Shown: one piece after another, positions 43,609 through 52,463 of the stretch
How the letters are laid out: each line of letters begins with the position of its first letter
How positions within the stretch are numbered: position 1 is the first letter of the stretch
Assembly (NCBI GenBank): GCA_963761475.1
Contig: CAVXGT010000019.1
Coordinates: 372,001-436,000 of the forward strand
DNA length: 64,000 nt
Source of the DNA: Ga0077555 sp963761475
GTDB lineage: Bacteria; Pseudomonadota; Alphaproteobacteria; Rhizobiales; Hyphomicrobiaceae
Direction: 5' to 3'
Notes under the pieces: generated by a model
What the model saw: only the letters and a program-made list of their open reading frames with translations
Databases searched by the model: none
What the model was told of the DNA's origin: nothing
Program-made: the position numbers and the translations under genes

Positions 43609-44772
43609 TCAGCGCTGCTCGCCCAGAAGCTTGGCGGCGCGGGGGGCAAAATAGGTCAGGATGCCGTCAGCGCCGGCGCGCTTGAAGGCCAGCAGCGATT
43701 CCATCATGACGCGGTCGCCGTCGAGCCAGCCGTTGCGGGCGGCGCCCTCGAGCATCGCGTACTCGCCAGAGACCTGATAGGCGAACGTGGGCACGGCGAA
43801 GGTCTCTTTCACGCGACGGACGATATCGAGGTAGGGCATGCCGGGCTTCACCATCACCATGTCGGCGCCCTCGGCGAGGTCGAGGGCCACCTCGCGCAAC
43901 GCCTCGTCGGAGTTGGCGGGGTCCATCTGGTAGGTGCGCTTGTCGCCGATCAGCGTCGCGTTGGTGCCAATGGCGTCGCGGAAGGGTCCATAAAAGCCGG
44001 AGGCATATTTGGCGGCGTAGGAGAGGATCTGGACGTCGGTAAAGCCGTGCTGGTCCAGGGCCTGGCGCAAGGCGCCGACGCGGCCGTCCATCATGTCGGA
44101 GGGGGCGAGACAGTCGACGCCGGCCTCGGCCAGCGCCATACCCTGCCGGACGAGGACCTCGATGGTGGGATCATTGAGAATGCGGCCGGTGTCGTCGAGC
44201 ACGCCGTCGTGACCGTGGCTCGTGTAGGGATCGAGCGCGACGTCGGTGATCAAGCCGATCTCGGGCACCGCCGACTTGATGGCGCGGACGGCGCGACACA
44301 TCAGATTGGTGGCGCGGGTCGCTTCCGTACCGGTGGGGTCGCGCAAGGCTGGGTCGACGTAGGGGAATGGGGCAATCGCGGGAATGCCGAGCTTGGCAGC
44401 GCGCTCGGCCTCGGCCACCGCCTCGGCGACGTTGACGCGGTCGACGCCGGGCATGTGGGCGACAGGGCGTCGGCGCTCATCGCCGTCGATCAGAAAAATC
44501 GGCCAGATCAGGTCGGCGGTCGATAGGGCGTGCTCGGCGACCAGTTGCCGCGACCAGGCGGTCTTGCGGTTGCGGCGCAGGCGTACGGTCGGATAATTGC
44601 CATGGGTGGCAGGCTGTCGCACCGGCACGGCCTGTGTTTTATGGGCTTCCTCGCCACGAGTTTCGACTAGGCGAGTGGTGAGGCGTGCCATCTCTTCGGC
44701 TCCTGGTGCGGCTGCTGCGGCTGCTCGGCTGGGTTGCGGCTTGAAAATCGCGCCAGTTGGCATGGGGCGCAA
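43609..44772 (-). CDS. hemB: Delta-aminolevulinic acid dehydratase
   Basis: Porphobilinogen synthase, the second common step of heme synthesis. Active-site lysines are in SYAAKYASGFYGPFRD and VMVKPGMPYLDIV. The metal site reads TDVALDPYTSHGHDG, with Asp/Ala in place of the zinc-binding cysteines, so this is the magnesium/potassium type found in rhizobia. The longest frame gives 387 residues with an Ala-rich N-terminus; a start at MARLTTRLVE (44691) gives a more usual 360. Strong identification. Confidence 0.96.
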   Translation of the reverse strand: MRPMPTGAIFKPQPSRAAAAAAPGAEEMARLTTRLVETRGEEAHKTQAVPVRQPATHGNYPTVRLRRNRKTAWSRQLVAEHALSTADLIWPIFLIDGDERRRPVAHMPGVDRVNVAEAVAEAERAAKLGIPAIAPFPYVDPALRDPTGTEATRATNLMCRAVRAIKSAVPEIGLITDVALDPYTSHGHDGVLDDTGRILNDPTIEVLVRQGMALAEAGVDCLAPSDMMDGRVGALRQALDQHGFTDVQILSYAAKYASGFYGPFRDAIGTNATLIGDKRTYQMDPANSDEALREVALDLAEGADMVMVKPGMPYLDIVRRVKETFAVPTFAYQVSGEYAMLEGAARNGWLDGDRVMMESLLAFKRAGADGILTYFAPRAAKLLGEQR

Positions 44773-44912
44773 GACAATTCTATGGCCGTGGCAGGAGAGT
44801 GCCCTTAGGCTAGGTGTTGGCTGTGCAGCGGGGAAAGCATGGCATTGTCACACAATGCTGAATTCCAGATCGAGGCCATTGCTTGGACGTTTTCAAAGGC
44901 AGACACAACGAC

Positions 44913-45567
44913 ATGACTATTCAGCCCACGTTTACAGTCATTGGACCGGAACTCGCTATTCTGGGGGAAGTTCGCAATGGCGGCGATATCGAAGTTCGCG
45001 GGATCATTCACGGCAAGCTCACCGGAGAACGTGTCGTGATCCAGCCCGGCGGGGCCGTGGTCGGGGAGCTCGAGGCTCGGTCGGCCGTGGTGCTGGGCAC
45101 ACTCGATGGGCGTATCCGCGTCCGAGACCTGATCAGCATCGGACACGGCGGGCTGGTGCGCGGGGACGTCTACTATGGGCAACTGGCGCTTTCCGATGGC
45201 GGTGATCTCGTCGCCAACGTGCGCAACGTCCCGCCGAACCTGACTGGCGATTTCGAGGTCGTGGTGCGGCGCGGCCGTAGCGTCCAGCTGACCGTTTCCG
45301 ACCTCGCCGCCGTTGATCCCGATGATGGACCAGATAGCCTCGTTTATACGATCAGCAACGCAACACGTGGGTGGCTGGTGCGCAAAGGGGCCTGGAGCGT
45401 GCCGCTTACGGCGTTCAGCCAAGGCGACATCGAGCGGGGGCAAGTGTATTTCAGCCACGACGGGACGTCGGATGGCAATGCCGGATTCGACGCCAGCGTC
45501 ACCGATTTCAGCGGGCAACACGTCCGGGGCTGCGCAACACGTGACGGTTACCGTCATCGACGCCTGA
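44913..45567 (+). CDS. Bactofilin fused to a CSPG/cadherin-like repeat, frameshifted near the end
   Basis: The first ~100 residues are a bactofilin domain: MTIQPTFTVIGPELAILGEV, then GGDIEVRGIIHGKLTGE and GAVVGELEARSAVVLGTLDGRI, the repeating six-residue beta-helix. From about 105 a single CSPG-type repeat follows (RSVQLTVSDLAAVDPDDGPD, VYTISNATRGWL, LTAFSQGDIERGQVYFSHDGT). The last strand needs one base less at about 45520: after VTDFSG the correct frame gives NTSGAAQHVTVTVIDA and a TGA at 45567. Bactofilins polymerise into filaments at the membrane; CSPG repeats are normally extracellular, so the fusion is odd. The ATG at 44913 is preferred to a TTG at 44883. Confidence 0.72.
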
Positions 45568-45608
45568 GCCGAAGGCACCTGCCCATCGCTGGCCAACGCA
45601 GGGGCCGA

Positions 45609-46748
45609 CTATTCGCAATAGTTCCCGCGTGGCCGCTCGGCCCTGTCGAGATGGAAATGATTGCGGTGGGCGGCGTTGGCTTCCGGGCCGAGCACGGTGC
45701 CGAAGCGCTTGCAGGCGGTCTCGTGGAGGTCATGCAGGAATTGACGGCGGTTGGCGGCAGAGGCCGGGGTTACGGAGGCCTCGGGCTTTTTCGCGACCTT
45801 CGGGCCACCGAGGCGCGAGGGCTGGCCGAGCGTAAGACCGGTGCCGGTCCGGGCGGGATCAGCGTTGTCCATCGGCACGATTTGGCGCATGGCGTCGCTG
45901 ACGAACGTCCTGAAGCCGTGGATGGCGGCTGGTTGCTGTGGGATGGCTGCTTCCTGGCCACTCTTGAGGCTCGGGGCCGGTGTGCTGCCGGTTGTCAAAG
46001 CGACGGTTGGGAGGGGAGGCGGGAGCCCGGGTTCTGCGACGACGACGGGGGGTGGGCTGGTGGCGGGCCGTGGAGCGGGCTGGATCGCGGCTGCGGCGGT
46101 TTCGTGCTTCCTGGCTGCGGCCTTGGCGGCAGCGATGCGGGCCTTGATGTCGCGCTCGGTCATGCCCCAGTCGTCCAGCAAGGCTACCTCTTGGCCCTTG
46201 GCGGTTGCAAAGGAGCCAATGTCGATTGCGTTGGCGCTGGCGTGCTCGCTCAGGCGTCCGCGCTTGCGGCCATAGGCCTTGCGGCAGGAATAGGAGCTCA
46301 TGACGTGTATTTTGTCGACGGGAGCGCCGAGTAGCGACCGGGCGCGGGGCTGGACGTCGCTCTTCAACCACTTGGCGAAGGTTTCGAGCATGTCGCAATT
46401 GAGGATGGCGGGGCTTGACAGCTGGACGGCCGGGGATTTGCCGATGCTGGTGACGCTGACCGGGGCCGGAGTGCCGCAATCGCCGTCGTGGATGGGGTCG
46501 AGGTGCTCTGCAACGATATGGTAGGCGGCAAGCACGCGCGCGCACTGGGCGCGTCCCGATTTGATTTCCTGCGCAGACCAGCCCACTTTGGCCGCATCGG
46601 CAACCGACGGCGAGGCATCCTTGATCAGGACAGGCCACTGCTTTGCGGCGGGCGCTGCGCCCGGCACGGTCTGGCCATGGACGCTGGTCAGCGGACACAC
46701 TACGAACGCCGCCAACAGGGCGACCGGATAGACCGTGGATCGGATCAT
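45609..46748 (-). CDS. Extensin-like C-terminal domain protein, secreted
   Basis: A 379-residue exported protein. The signal peptide is MIRSTVYPVALLAAFVVC with cleavage near SVHGQ. The extensin-family core (about 75-210) has HDGDCGTPAPVSV, ILNCDMLETFAKWLKSDVQP and YSCRKAYGRKRGRLSEHASANAIDI. After a Pro/Ala-rich stretch (about 220-270) it resumes with RRQFLHDLHETACKRFGTVLGPEANAAHRNHFHLD and ends NYCE. The SEHASANAID and NHFHLD motifs resemble D-Ala-D-Ala-peptidase-type zinc sites, so a peptidoglycan-related role is likely. Start chosen for the signal peptide. Confidence 0.88.
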   Translation of the reverse strand: MIRSTVYPVALLAAFVVCPLTSVHGQTVPGAAPAAKQWPVLIKDASPSVADAAKVGWSAQEIKSGRAQCARVLAAYHIVAEHLDPIHDGDCGTPAPVSVTSIGKSPAVQLSSPAILNCDMLETFAKWLKSDVQPRARSLLGAPVDKIHVMSSYSCRKAYGRKRGRLSEHASANAIDIGSFATAKGQEVALLDDWGMTERDIKARIAAAKAAARKHETAAAAIQPAPRPATSPPPVVVAEPGLPPPLPTVALTTGSTPAPSLKSGQEAAIPQQPAAIHGFRTFVSDAMRQIVPMDNADPARTGTGLTLGQPSRLGGPKVAKKPEASVTPASAANRRQFLHDLHETACKRFGTVLGPEANAAHRNHFHLDRAERPRGNYCE

Positions 46749-46919
46749 CGTGGCTCTGGTCTCCGCCGATGAAAACGCGCACTGGCGAATCGATCCGTAA
46801 CATGACGGAAACGACGCGCAATGAACAGCCGCAGGTATGCGGTCAATTGTGACGAAGGCGGGGCAGTTGGTGCTATCACCTGTGAGCTTGTGGCGGCGCG
46901 GCCGGGGAAGTGAACGCAA

Positions 46920-47984
46920 TTGGCGGAGGTTGGAGCAGCTTTGACGGGGAATGCACACAGCACTGCTGGGCCTGGCCTCAGACTCGAGCGGCAAGGTGCC
47001 GCAGCCATTGGGGCGCTCGGATCGGGTCCGCTCGATCTCGAGGCGTGGAGCGAGCTCAGGGCGGAGATGACTGGCTGGTATCCGAAGCTGGCGCGCGATC
47101 CCGGGGTCTATGCCGCAGTCGTGAGGTATCGGGGGGCGGACGGCAACGGTTCGGCCTGCAGCGCTACCACGACGCCTCCCGACCTGCCCGAGGCCGCGCG
47201 CTGGCAGCATATCGTCGGTGATGAGCTGCGATTGTGCTGGCTGCACGAGTGCTTTTCGAAACCAACGGTGGGTCTGCTCGATGGCGCGGTGGGGGCTGGA
47301 CAGTGGCGGCTCGTCCACTTCGGCACGCACCGGGTAGGGGGGGGCCGGTTCAGCCTCTGCCTTGATGGCAAGGACCTAGGGCTTCTCGACAGCCACGGTC
47401 TGGCGCATGGGCTGGCGCGGATGCCGCATGCGATCGGCCTCTACCTGGTGGCAACGGGGGCCTGTCTCGATCGGGCGGATGCCTATGCACTGGGACTGCT
47501 CACCCACTGCATCGATGGCGATGCGTTCGATGCCATCACGGCCGAGCTCGCCGATGCCGATCCGGTCGATCCGCTTTTGGACCGCCGACACCGGGATCCT
47601 GGCGTCGGACCCGTGCTGCGCGAGGCAGACCGGATCGAACGGTATTTCGGGGCGCCGGATGGCCAGGAAACGCTGCGGCGGCTGGCTGCGCCTCATGCAG
47701 GCGACGAGGATTGGGCGGCGGCGACGCTTGCCGCCATTCGCCGGCGCGATCCCTTGAGCTGGGCGCTTGCCTCTCGCGTCGTGCGGGCCGCCGGCGGGCT
47801 CGATCTCCGCCAGTGCCTCGAGCAGGACTATCGGGTGGCGTGCCGTCTGCCCGGTCTCCTCGACCAAGCTGCTCGCCGGCCCGACGCGGTGGTGGAGGCG
47901 CAGATCGGGGCGGTCCTGACGCCGCTCGACAGCGAGGCGCTGGGGCTGGCTAGTCGTGAGGAGATGCAGGCTAGACGTGTTTAA
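46920..47984 (+). CDS. Enoyl-CoA hydratase/3-hydroxyisobutyryl-CoA hydrolase homologue, catalytically degenerate
   Basis: A 354-residue crotonase-fold protein resembling 3-hydroxyisobutyryl-CoA hydrolase in length and in its second half (GLYLVATGACLDRADAYALGLLTH, DPLSWALASRVVRAAGGLDLRQCLEQDYRV). The active site is not conserved. The oxyanion glycine cluster (usually GGGVG) is GAVGAGQWRL, the catalytic Glu region (usually PETGIG) is LDSHGLAHG, and the CxGGD substrate loop is missing. It is likely a pseudoenzyme with a structural or regulatory role. The only workable start is TTG at 46920. It precedes ldtR by 162 bases. Confidence 0.78.
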   Translation: MAEVGAALTGNAHSTAGPGLRLERQGAAAIGALGSGPLDLEAWSELRAEMTGWYPKLARDPGVYAAVVRYRGADGNGSACSATTTPPDLPEAARWQHIVGDELRLCWLHECFSKPTVGLLDGAVGAGQWRLVHFGTHRVGGGRFSLCLDGKDLGLLDSHGLAHGLARMPHAIGLYLVATGACLDRADAYALGLLTHCIDGDAFDAITAELADADPVDPLLDRRHRDPGVGPVLREADRIERYFGAPDGQETLRRLAAPHAGDEDWAAATLAAIRRRDPLSWALASRVVRAAGGLDLRQCLEQDYRVACRLPGLLDQAARRPDAVVEAQIGAVLTPLDSEALGLASREEMQARRV

Positions 47985-48146
47985 CACCAGAAAAATTCAC
48001 CCCCACGTGGCGAAATAGTCGAGTTAACACTCTGTTTAGTATGTCTTTTAGGGTAACATTTAATTTCCTCCTCTAGGGTTCGGCAATGACCCGGCAAACA
48101 ACAACCGTCGGGCTGAGCGTCAAAATCTGAACCAAAGGCAGGATCC

Positions 48147-48656
48147 ATGAGTGTTGCATTGGATATGGGGCGTGCCCGCGTCCAGCCCAGCGAGGACAAT
48201 CTGCGGGGCGAATACCTTCAGGCGTTGCGCCTGATCGAGCGGCTGCATCGACTTTTGCTCGACGTGATCAAGGACGAGTTCGACCGCATCGGCGGCGCGG
48301 AGCTCAACAGCGTGCAAGCGCTGCTGCTCTATAACATCGGCGAAAGCGAGTTGACGGCCGGTGAGCTCAAGACGCGCGGCTACTATCTCGGCTCGAACGT
48401 CTCCTACAACCTGAAGAAGCTCGTCGATATGGGCTATCTTCACTACAAGCGCTCTGAGACCGACCGTCGCTCGGTACGGGTCAGCCTGACGCAAAAAGGC
48501 ATGGATGCCTGTGACGTCGTCAGCGGCCTCTATCAGCGCCAGCTCGGCTCCATCGAGGCCGTCGGCGAAGTCACCAACGGCGACATCGAAGGTCTGAACA
48601 AGACCCTCGTCCGCCTCGAGCGCTTCTGGTCGGACCAGATCCGCTACCGCCTGTGA
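48147..48656 (+). CDS. ldtR: LdtR-type MarR family transcriptional regulator
   Basis: A 169-residue winged-helix regulator. The DNA-binding part (about 55-115) includes ELNSVQALLLYNIGESELTAGELKTRGYYLGSNVSYNLKKL and the wing KRSETDRRSVRVSLTQKG. The near-invariant RGYYLGSNVSYNLKKLV stretch identifies the LdtR group of Hyphomicrobiales, where it controls an L,D-transpeptidase and osmotic-stress and motility genes. The 160-base AT-rich upstream region is a likely promoter. A strong terminator follows at once. LdtR links to the cell-wall theme of the extensin and uppP genes nearby. Confidence 0.93.
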   Translation: MSVALDMGRARVQPSEDNLRGEYLQALRLIERLHRLLLDVIKDEFDRIGGAELNSVQALLLYNIGESELTAGELKTRGYYLGSNVSYNLKKLVDMGYLHYKRSETDRRSVRVSLTQKGMDACDVVSGLYQRQLGSIEAVGEVTNGDIEGLNKTLVRLERFWSDQIRYRL

Positions 48657-48682
48657 TCGACTAAGACGACACATCATCAATG

Positions 48683-48727
48683 CGAGGGGCCGCACCGGGG
48701 GACGGGGGAGCGGCCCCTCGTGTTTTT
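48683..48727 (+). terminator. Terminator after ldtR
   Basis: Perfect 11-pair stem CGAGGGGCCGC / GCGGCCCCTCG with a 16-base loop, then TGTTTTT. It also lies between ldtR and the convergent MmgE/PrpD gene. Confidence 0.9.
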
Positions 48728-48794
48728 GGCGTTGGCTGTTCCGATACGGCCTGCCGGCGAGGCCTGCCGCTGCCGCGAAGGCGCTTCCGGGATC

Positions 48795-50240
48795 TCAGGT
48801 CACCACCATGAGGTCGGTGAACGCCGTCACCGGCATGGAGGCCAGGCGCTCGGGATCGCGCACGGCCTCGAGGATCAGCTCCTGTTGGCGGGAGGCGAAG
48901 CGCAGCGCCAGATTGCACTGGAACTTCTCCATCAGCAGTGGCTTGCCCTCCGCTCTCCGCCGGCGGTGGCCGAGGGGGTATTCGACGGTGACGGGGCCGA
49001 GGCGGGCACCGTCCTTCAGGGTTACGGTGAGCGTACTTGCGATCGAGCGCTTGTCGGGCGCGAGGTAGTCCCTGCTGAATTCAGTCCGCTCGGTGCACAC
49101 CATTTTCGTGCGCAAGGCATCGATGCGCGGGTCGCGCGCAATGTCGTCCTCGTAGTCGGCGGCGGTCAGGCGGCCATGGATCAGCGGCACAGCCACCATG
49201 TACTGCAGGCAATGGTCGCGGTCGGCCGGGTTGGTGAGGGGGCCGGTCTTGTCGATGATGCGCAGCGCTGCTTCGTGCGTCTCGATCGCGACTTCCGTGA
49301 TATCATCGATGCGCCCCGCCAATTGGGCATGCAACGCCAGCGCTGCCTCGACGGCGGATTGAGCGTGGAACTCGGCGGGGTAGGCGATCTTGAAGAGCAC
49401 GTTCTCCATGACGTAGCTGGCGAGCGGCTGGCTGGTCGTGAGTTCGTGACCCTTGAACAGTACGTCCTGGAAGCCCCACCCTTTGGCGGACAGCACTGTT
49501 GGTATGCCCATCTCGCCGGTCATGGCCATCAGCGCCAGCCGCACGCCACGAGCGGTGGCGTCGCCAGCAGCCCAGCTCTTGCGCGAACCGGTATTGGGGT
49601 AGTGGCGGTAGGTGCGGAGCGCCTGGCCGTCGACGAAGACGTGGCTCAGGGCGTTGATTATCTCCGGGCGTTTGGCGCCGAGAAGGCCTGCCGAGACTGC
49701 GGTCGAGGCAAGCTTGACCAGCACGACGTGATCGAGGCCGACGCGGTTGAAGCTGTTCTCCAGCGCCAGCACGCCCTGGATCTCGTAGGCCTTGATCATG
49801 GCGGTGAGCACGTCGGCGAGCACCAGAGGTGCCTCTCCCGCTGCCAATCTGGTGCGTGAGAGCCAATCGGCAACAGCCAGGATGGCGCCGAGATTGTCTG
49901 ACGGGTGGCCCCACTCGGCGGCGAGCCAAGTGTCATTGTAGTCGAGCCAGCGGATCATGGAGCCGATGTTGAAGGCGGCCTGGACCGGTTCGAGCTGCCA
50001 AGAGGTGCCGGGCACGCGGGCGCCGCCGGGCAAGACGGCGCCGGGAACGACTGGGCCCATCAATTTCATGCAGGCGGGGAAGGTCTGGGCTGCGAACGCA
50101 CAGCCGAGGGCATCGATCAGACACAGGTGCGCCGTTGACCGTGCTTGCGCTGTGCCGGTCTCGCTCGAGAGCACGTAATCGGCCAATTCGGCTAACAAGC
50201 GGTCCGGGGCCTGCATCGGGGCAGAGGGGGCATGGCTCAT
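48795..50240 (-). CDS. MmgE/PrpD family protein
   Basis: A 481-residue protein of the 2-methylcitrate dehydratase/iminodisuccinate epimerase/cis-aconitate decarboxylase superfamily. Early marks are LCLIDALGCAFAA and SMIRWLDYNDTWLAAEWGHPSDNLGAIL, the last containing the conserved catalytic-site DYND and HPSDN. GSRKSWAAGDATARGVRLA and YPAEFHAQSAVEAAL are also typical. Length and motifs match PrpD of the methylcitrate cycle, but no prpB or prpC lies nearby, so I keep the family name. Start chosen at MSHAPSAPM; the open frame upstream has no family likeness. Confidence 0.9.
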   Translation of the reverse strand: MSHAPSAPMQAPDRLLAELADYVLSSETGTAQARSTAHLCLIDALGCAFAAQTFPACMKLMGPVVPGAVLPGGARVPGTSWQLEPVQAAFNIGSMIRWLDYNDTWLAAEWGHPSDNLGAILAVADWLSRTRLAAGEAPLVLADVLTAMIKAYEIQGVLALENSFNRVGLDHVVLVKLASTAVSAGLLGAKRPEIINALSHVFVDGQALRTYRHYPNTGSRKSWAAGDATARGVRLALMAMTGEMGIPTVLSAKGWGFQDVLFKGHELTTSQPLASYVMENVLFKIAYPAEFHAQSAVEAALALHAQLAGRIDDITEVAIETHEAALRIIDKTGPLTNPADRDHCLQYMVAVPLIHGRLTAADYEDDIARDPRIDALRTKMVCTERTEFSRDYLAPDKRSIASTLTVTLKDGARLGPVTVEYPLGHRRRRAEGKPLLMEKFQCNLALRFASRQQELILEAVRDPERLASMPVTAFTDLMVVT

Positions 50241-50362
50241 GCTGGGGCTCCTCGTGGCGCGTCGTATCCTTGGTGCTCTTCCAGCGGGTGCGCCGGCCCC
50301 AGTGGACGCACCGAAACGTCCAACGTCATAGGGTGCGGTGCCGGAGGTAGGGCTCGCAACAT

Positions 50363-50394
50363 GAAAAGGCGGCGGGTCGCGAGACCCACCGCCC
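50363..50394 (-). terminator. Terminator after the aquaporin gene
   Basis: On the minus strand: GGCGGTGGGTC, loop TCGC, GACCCGCCGCC, TTTTC. One internal mismatch in an 11-pair stem. Lies 25 bases after the aquaporin stop. Confidence 0.8.
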
Positions 50395-50418
50395 CTGAAG
50401 ATCAATCCGAAGTCGCCG

Positions 50419-51093
50419 TCATTCGTCCTGGAGGTAGCGGGCGATGACGCCGCCGATGACACCGCCGAGGATCGGGGCGACCCAGAAGGCCCAGAGCTGG
50501 GTGAGGGCGCCGCTACCGGCAAACACGGCGGCGGCCGTGCTGCGCGCGGGGTTCAACGACGCGTTGGTGACGGGAATGGCGATGATGTGGAACAGGGCGA
50601 GCGCGAGACCGATTGCGATCGGGGCAAAGCCTGCCGGTGCCCGCCGCGACGTTGCGCCGACGATGATGATCAAGAACAGGGCGGTGATGACGATCTCATA
50701 AAGGAACGACGACAGGAAGCCGAAGCTGCCGATCGAGGCGTAGTGATTGGAGGCGCCGGCGAACGTGTTCCATTTGCCTGCCACTGCGCCGCCGAGGGTG
50801 ATGGCAAGGATGAACGTGGCGGCGAGGCCGCCGAGCACCTGGGCGATGACGTAGCCAGGGGCTTTGGCCGAATCGAACTTGCCGGCTGCCACGAGGCCGA
50901 TGGTGACGGCGGGATTGAAGTGGCCGCCGGAGATGTGGCCGACTGCGTAGGCCATCGAAATGACCGCGATGCCGGCGGCGAGCGCCACTGCAATCAAGCC
51001 CGCTGATGGGGCGGCGAACAAGGCTGCTCCAACAATCGAGAGCACGAGGGTGAAGGTTCCGATGAACTCGGCGAGGAGTGGGCGTGCTGTCAT
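50419..51093 (-). CDS. aqpZ: MIP-family aquaporin
   Basis: A 224-residue six-helix channel with both half-helix NPA boxes, SGGHFNPAVTIG and VTNASLNPARST. The Arg after the second NPA is the selectivity-filter residue of aquaporins. Its compact size and the lack of the GlpF-type insert favour a water channel of the AqpZ group over a glycerol facilitator. It is monocistronic: its own terminator follows and the next gene upstream is 250 bases away. Confidence 0.93.
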   Translation of the reverse strand: MTARPLLAEFIGTFTLVLSIVGAALFAAPSAGLIAVALAAGIAVISMAYAVGHISGGHFNPAVTIGLVAAGKFDSAKAPGYVIAQVLGGLAATFILAITLGGAVAGKWNTFAGASNHYASIGSFGFLSSFLYEIVITALFLIIIVGATSRRAPAGFAPIAIGLALALFHIIAIPVTNASLNPARSTAAAVFAGSGALTQLWAFWVAPILGGVIGGVIARYLQDE

Positions 51094-51344
51094 TGGGCAG
51101 TCTCCGCAGGGCTGGGCTGATGTCCCGTCTTAAGTGCAGTTGCGGGTAGCAGCGTTGCATGGCCGCCGATCGCGAACCAGGGCATGGTGTGTGACGACTG
51201 CCCGCTGCGCGGACAAGAGCACTTTAAGCTCGTGCAAATTAAATGGGCGGCGCCAGATGTAGGCGGCCAAAACTTGGACATGACAAGTGCTGCCCTTCTG
51301 ACATCTGTCTTTCCCTGGCGGCGAGAATCGGCCGGTGGGCCCAC

Positions 51345-52142
51345 TCAGCCGAGGACGTAAAGGGCACCAAGACCCAGGCCGCCGATGATGATGCGCCACC
51401 AGGCGAACGGGGCAAATCCGTAGCGGGAGACAAATTCCAGGAGGTAGCGCACGACGACGACGCCGGCGATGAACGCCACCACGAAGCCGAGGGCGATGGA
51501 CTGTACGGTTTGAGCGTCGAGATCGCCGATGTTCTTATAGAGGTCGTAGGCAAAGGCGCCGGCCATGGTCGGCATCGCCAGGAAGAACGAGAACTCGGCT
51601 GCCGCTCGTTTGCTCAGGCCGAACAGCATGCCGCCGACGATGGTGGCGCCGGAACGGGAGACGCCCGGGATCAGCGCGAGGCACTGGCAGACGCCGATTT
51701 GCACGGCCTTGAGCGGGCTGATGTCCATCGCTTCATTGACGGTCGGCTGGAGCTTCATGCGGTCGACAAACAGGAGCACGATGCCGCCGATGATCAAGGT
51801 CGTGCAGATGAGGGTCGGCGATTTGAAAAAGACCTCCTTGATGATCTTGTGCAGCAGGACGCCGGCAAAGGCTGCGGGCAGGAAGGCCACCACGATGGCG
51901 AGGGCGAAGCGGCGCATGGCGGGATTATTCGGTAGGCCTGCCACGATTTGCCAGATCTTGGCGGAGTAGACCGTCAGCAGGGCCAGCACCGCGCCGAGCT
52001 GAATCAGGATCTCGAAGACGTTTTTGGGGGAGGTGATGCCGAAGAAGTGCTCGGTCAGCAGCAGGTGACCGGTCGAGGACACCGGGATGAACTCGGTCAG
52101 GCCCTCGATGATGCCGAGAAGAATCACCTGCAATGTGTTCAT
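51345..52142 (-). CDS. uppP: Undecaprenyl-diphosphatase
   Basis: A 265-residue membrane phosphatase (BacA/UppP) that recycles undecaprenyl diphosphate to the lipid carrier for peptidoglycan and O-antigen. The two catalytic motifs are complete: GIIEGLTEFIPVSSTGHLLL at the N-terminus and LIPGVSRSGATIVGGML (about residue 165). About eight membrane helices. It is divergent from a GST gene, a neighbourhood common in Hyphomicrobiales (uppP, GST, queG, SDR). Overproduction gives bacitracin resistance in other species. Confidence 0.97.
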   Translation of the reverse strand: MNTLQVILLGIIEGLTEFIPVSSTGHLLLTEHFFGITSPKNVFEILIQLGAVLALLTVYSAKIWQIVAGLPNNPAMRRFALAIVVAFLPAAFAGVLLHKIIKEVFFKSPTLICTTLIIGGIVLLFVDRMKLQPTVNEAMDISPLKAVQIGVCQCLALIPGVSRSGATIVGGMLFGLSKRAAAEFSFFLAMPTMAGAFAYDLYKNIGDLDAQTVQSIALGFVVAFIAGVVVVRYLLEFVSRYGFAPFAWWRIIIGGLGLGALYVLG

Positions 52143-52463
52143 GGTTTATCCTTGTCTGGCGTGGCGTCGCGCCGTTGTGATCCGATGCGCGGGGCGGGGC
52201 GACTTCTGTGTGATCTCGACCGGGCGGGCGGCGCACTTGCCGTTGCGGGAACCCTTAGCAGAGTTCGGTTGGAGGGGAGTTGGGCGCTTTGTCTCTGGCA
52301 TCGAGGGGCGCTTGGGTGACAGTGGCATGCTGCCGATGGCGCCAGCCACTCCACGGGCCATGCAGAATCAGTGTTTCGATGGCAATGTCATATTTCCGAC
52401 GCGGAGAGGATGTCGATGCCGATTGGCGGCCTAACTTCCAACAGTTTTAACAGCCTGGGTGGC
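52143..52463. other. Divergent intergenic region uppP/gst
   Basis: 321 bases that must hold both promoters. A frame is open upstream of the gst ATG, but its residues do not match the family. No repeat or operator was recognised. Confidence 0.5.

Noticed and set aside
48795..50240. Call as 2-methylcitrate dehydratase (prpD) of the methylcitrate cycle
   Set aside because: No prpB, prpC or regulator lies nearby, and the superfamily includes other activities.
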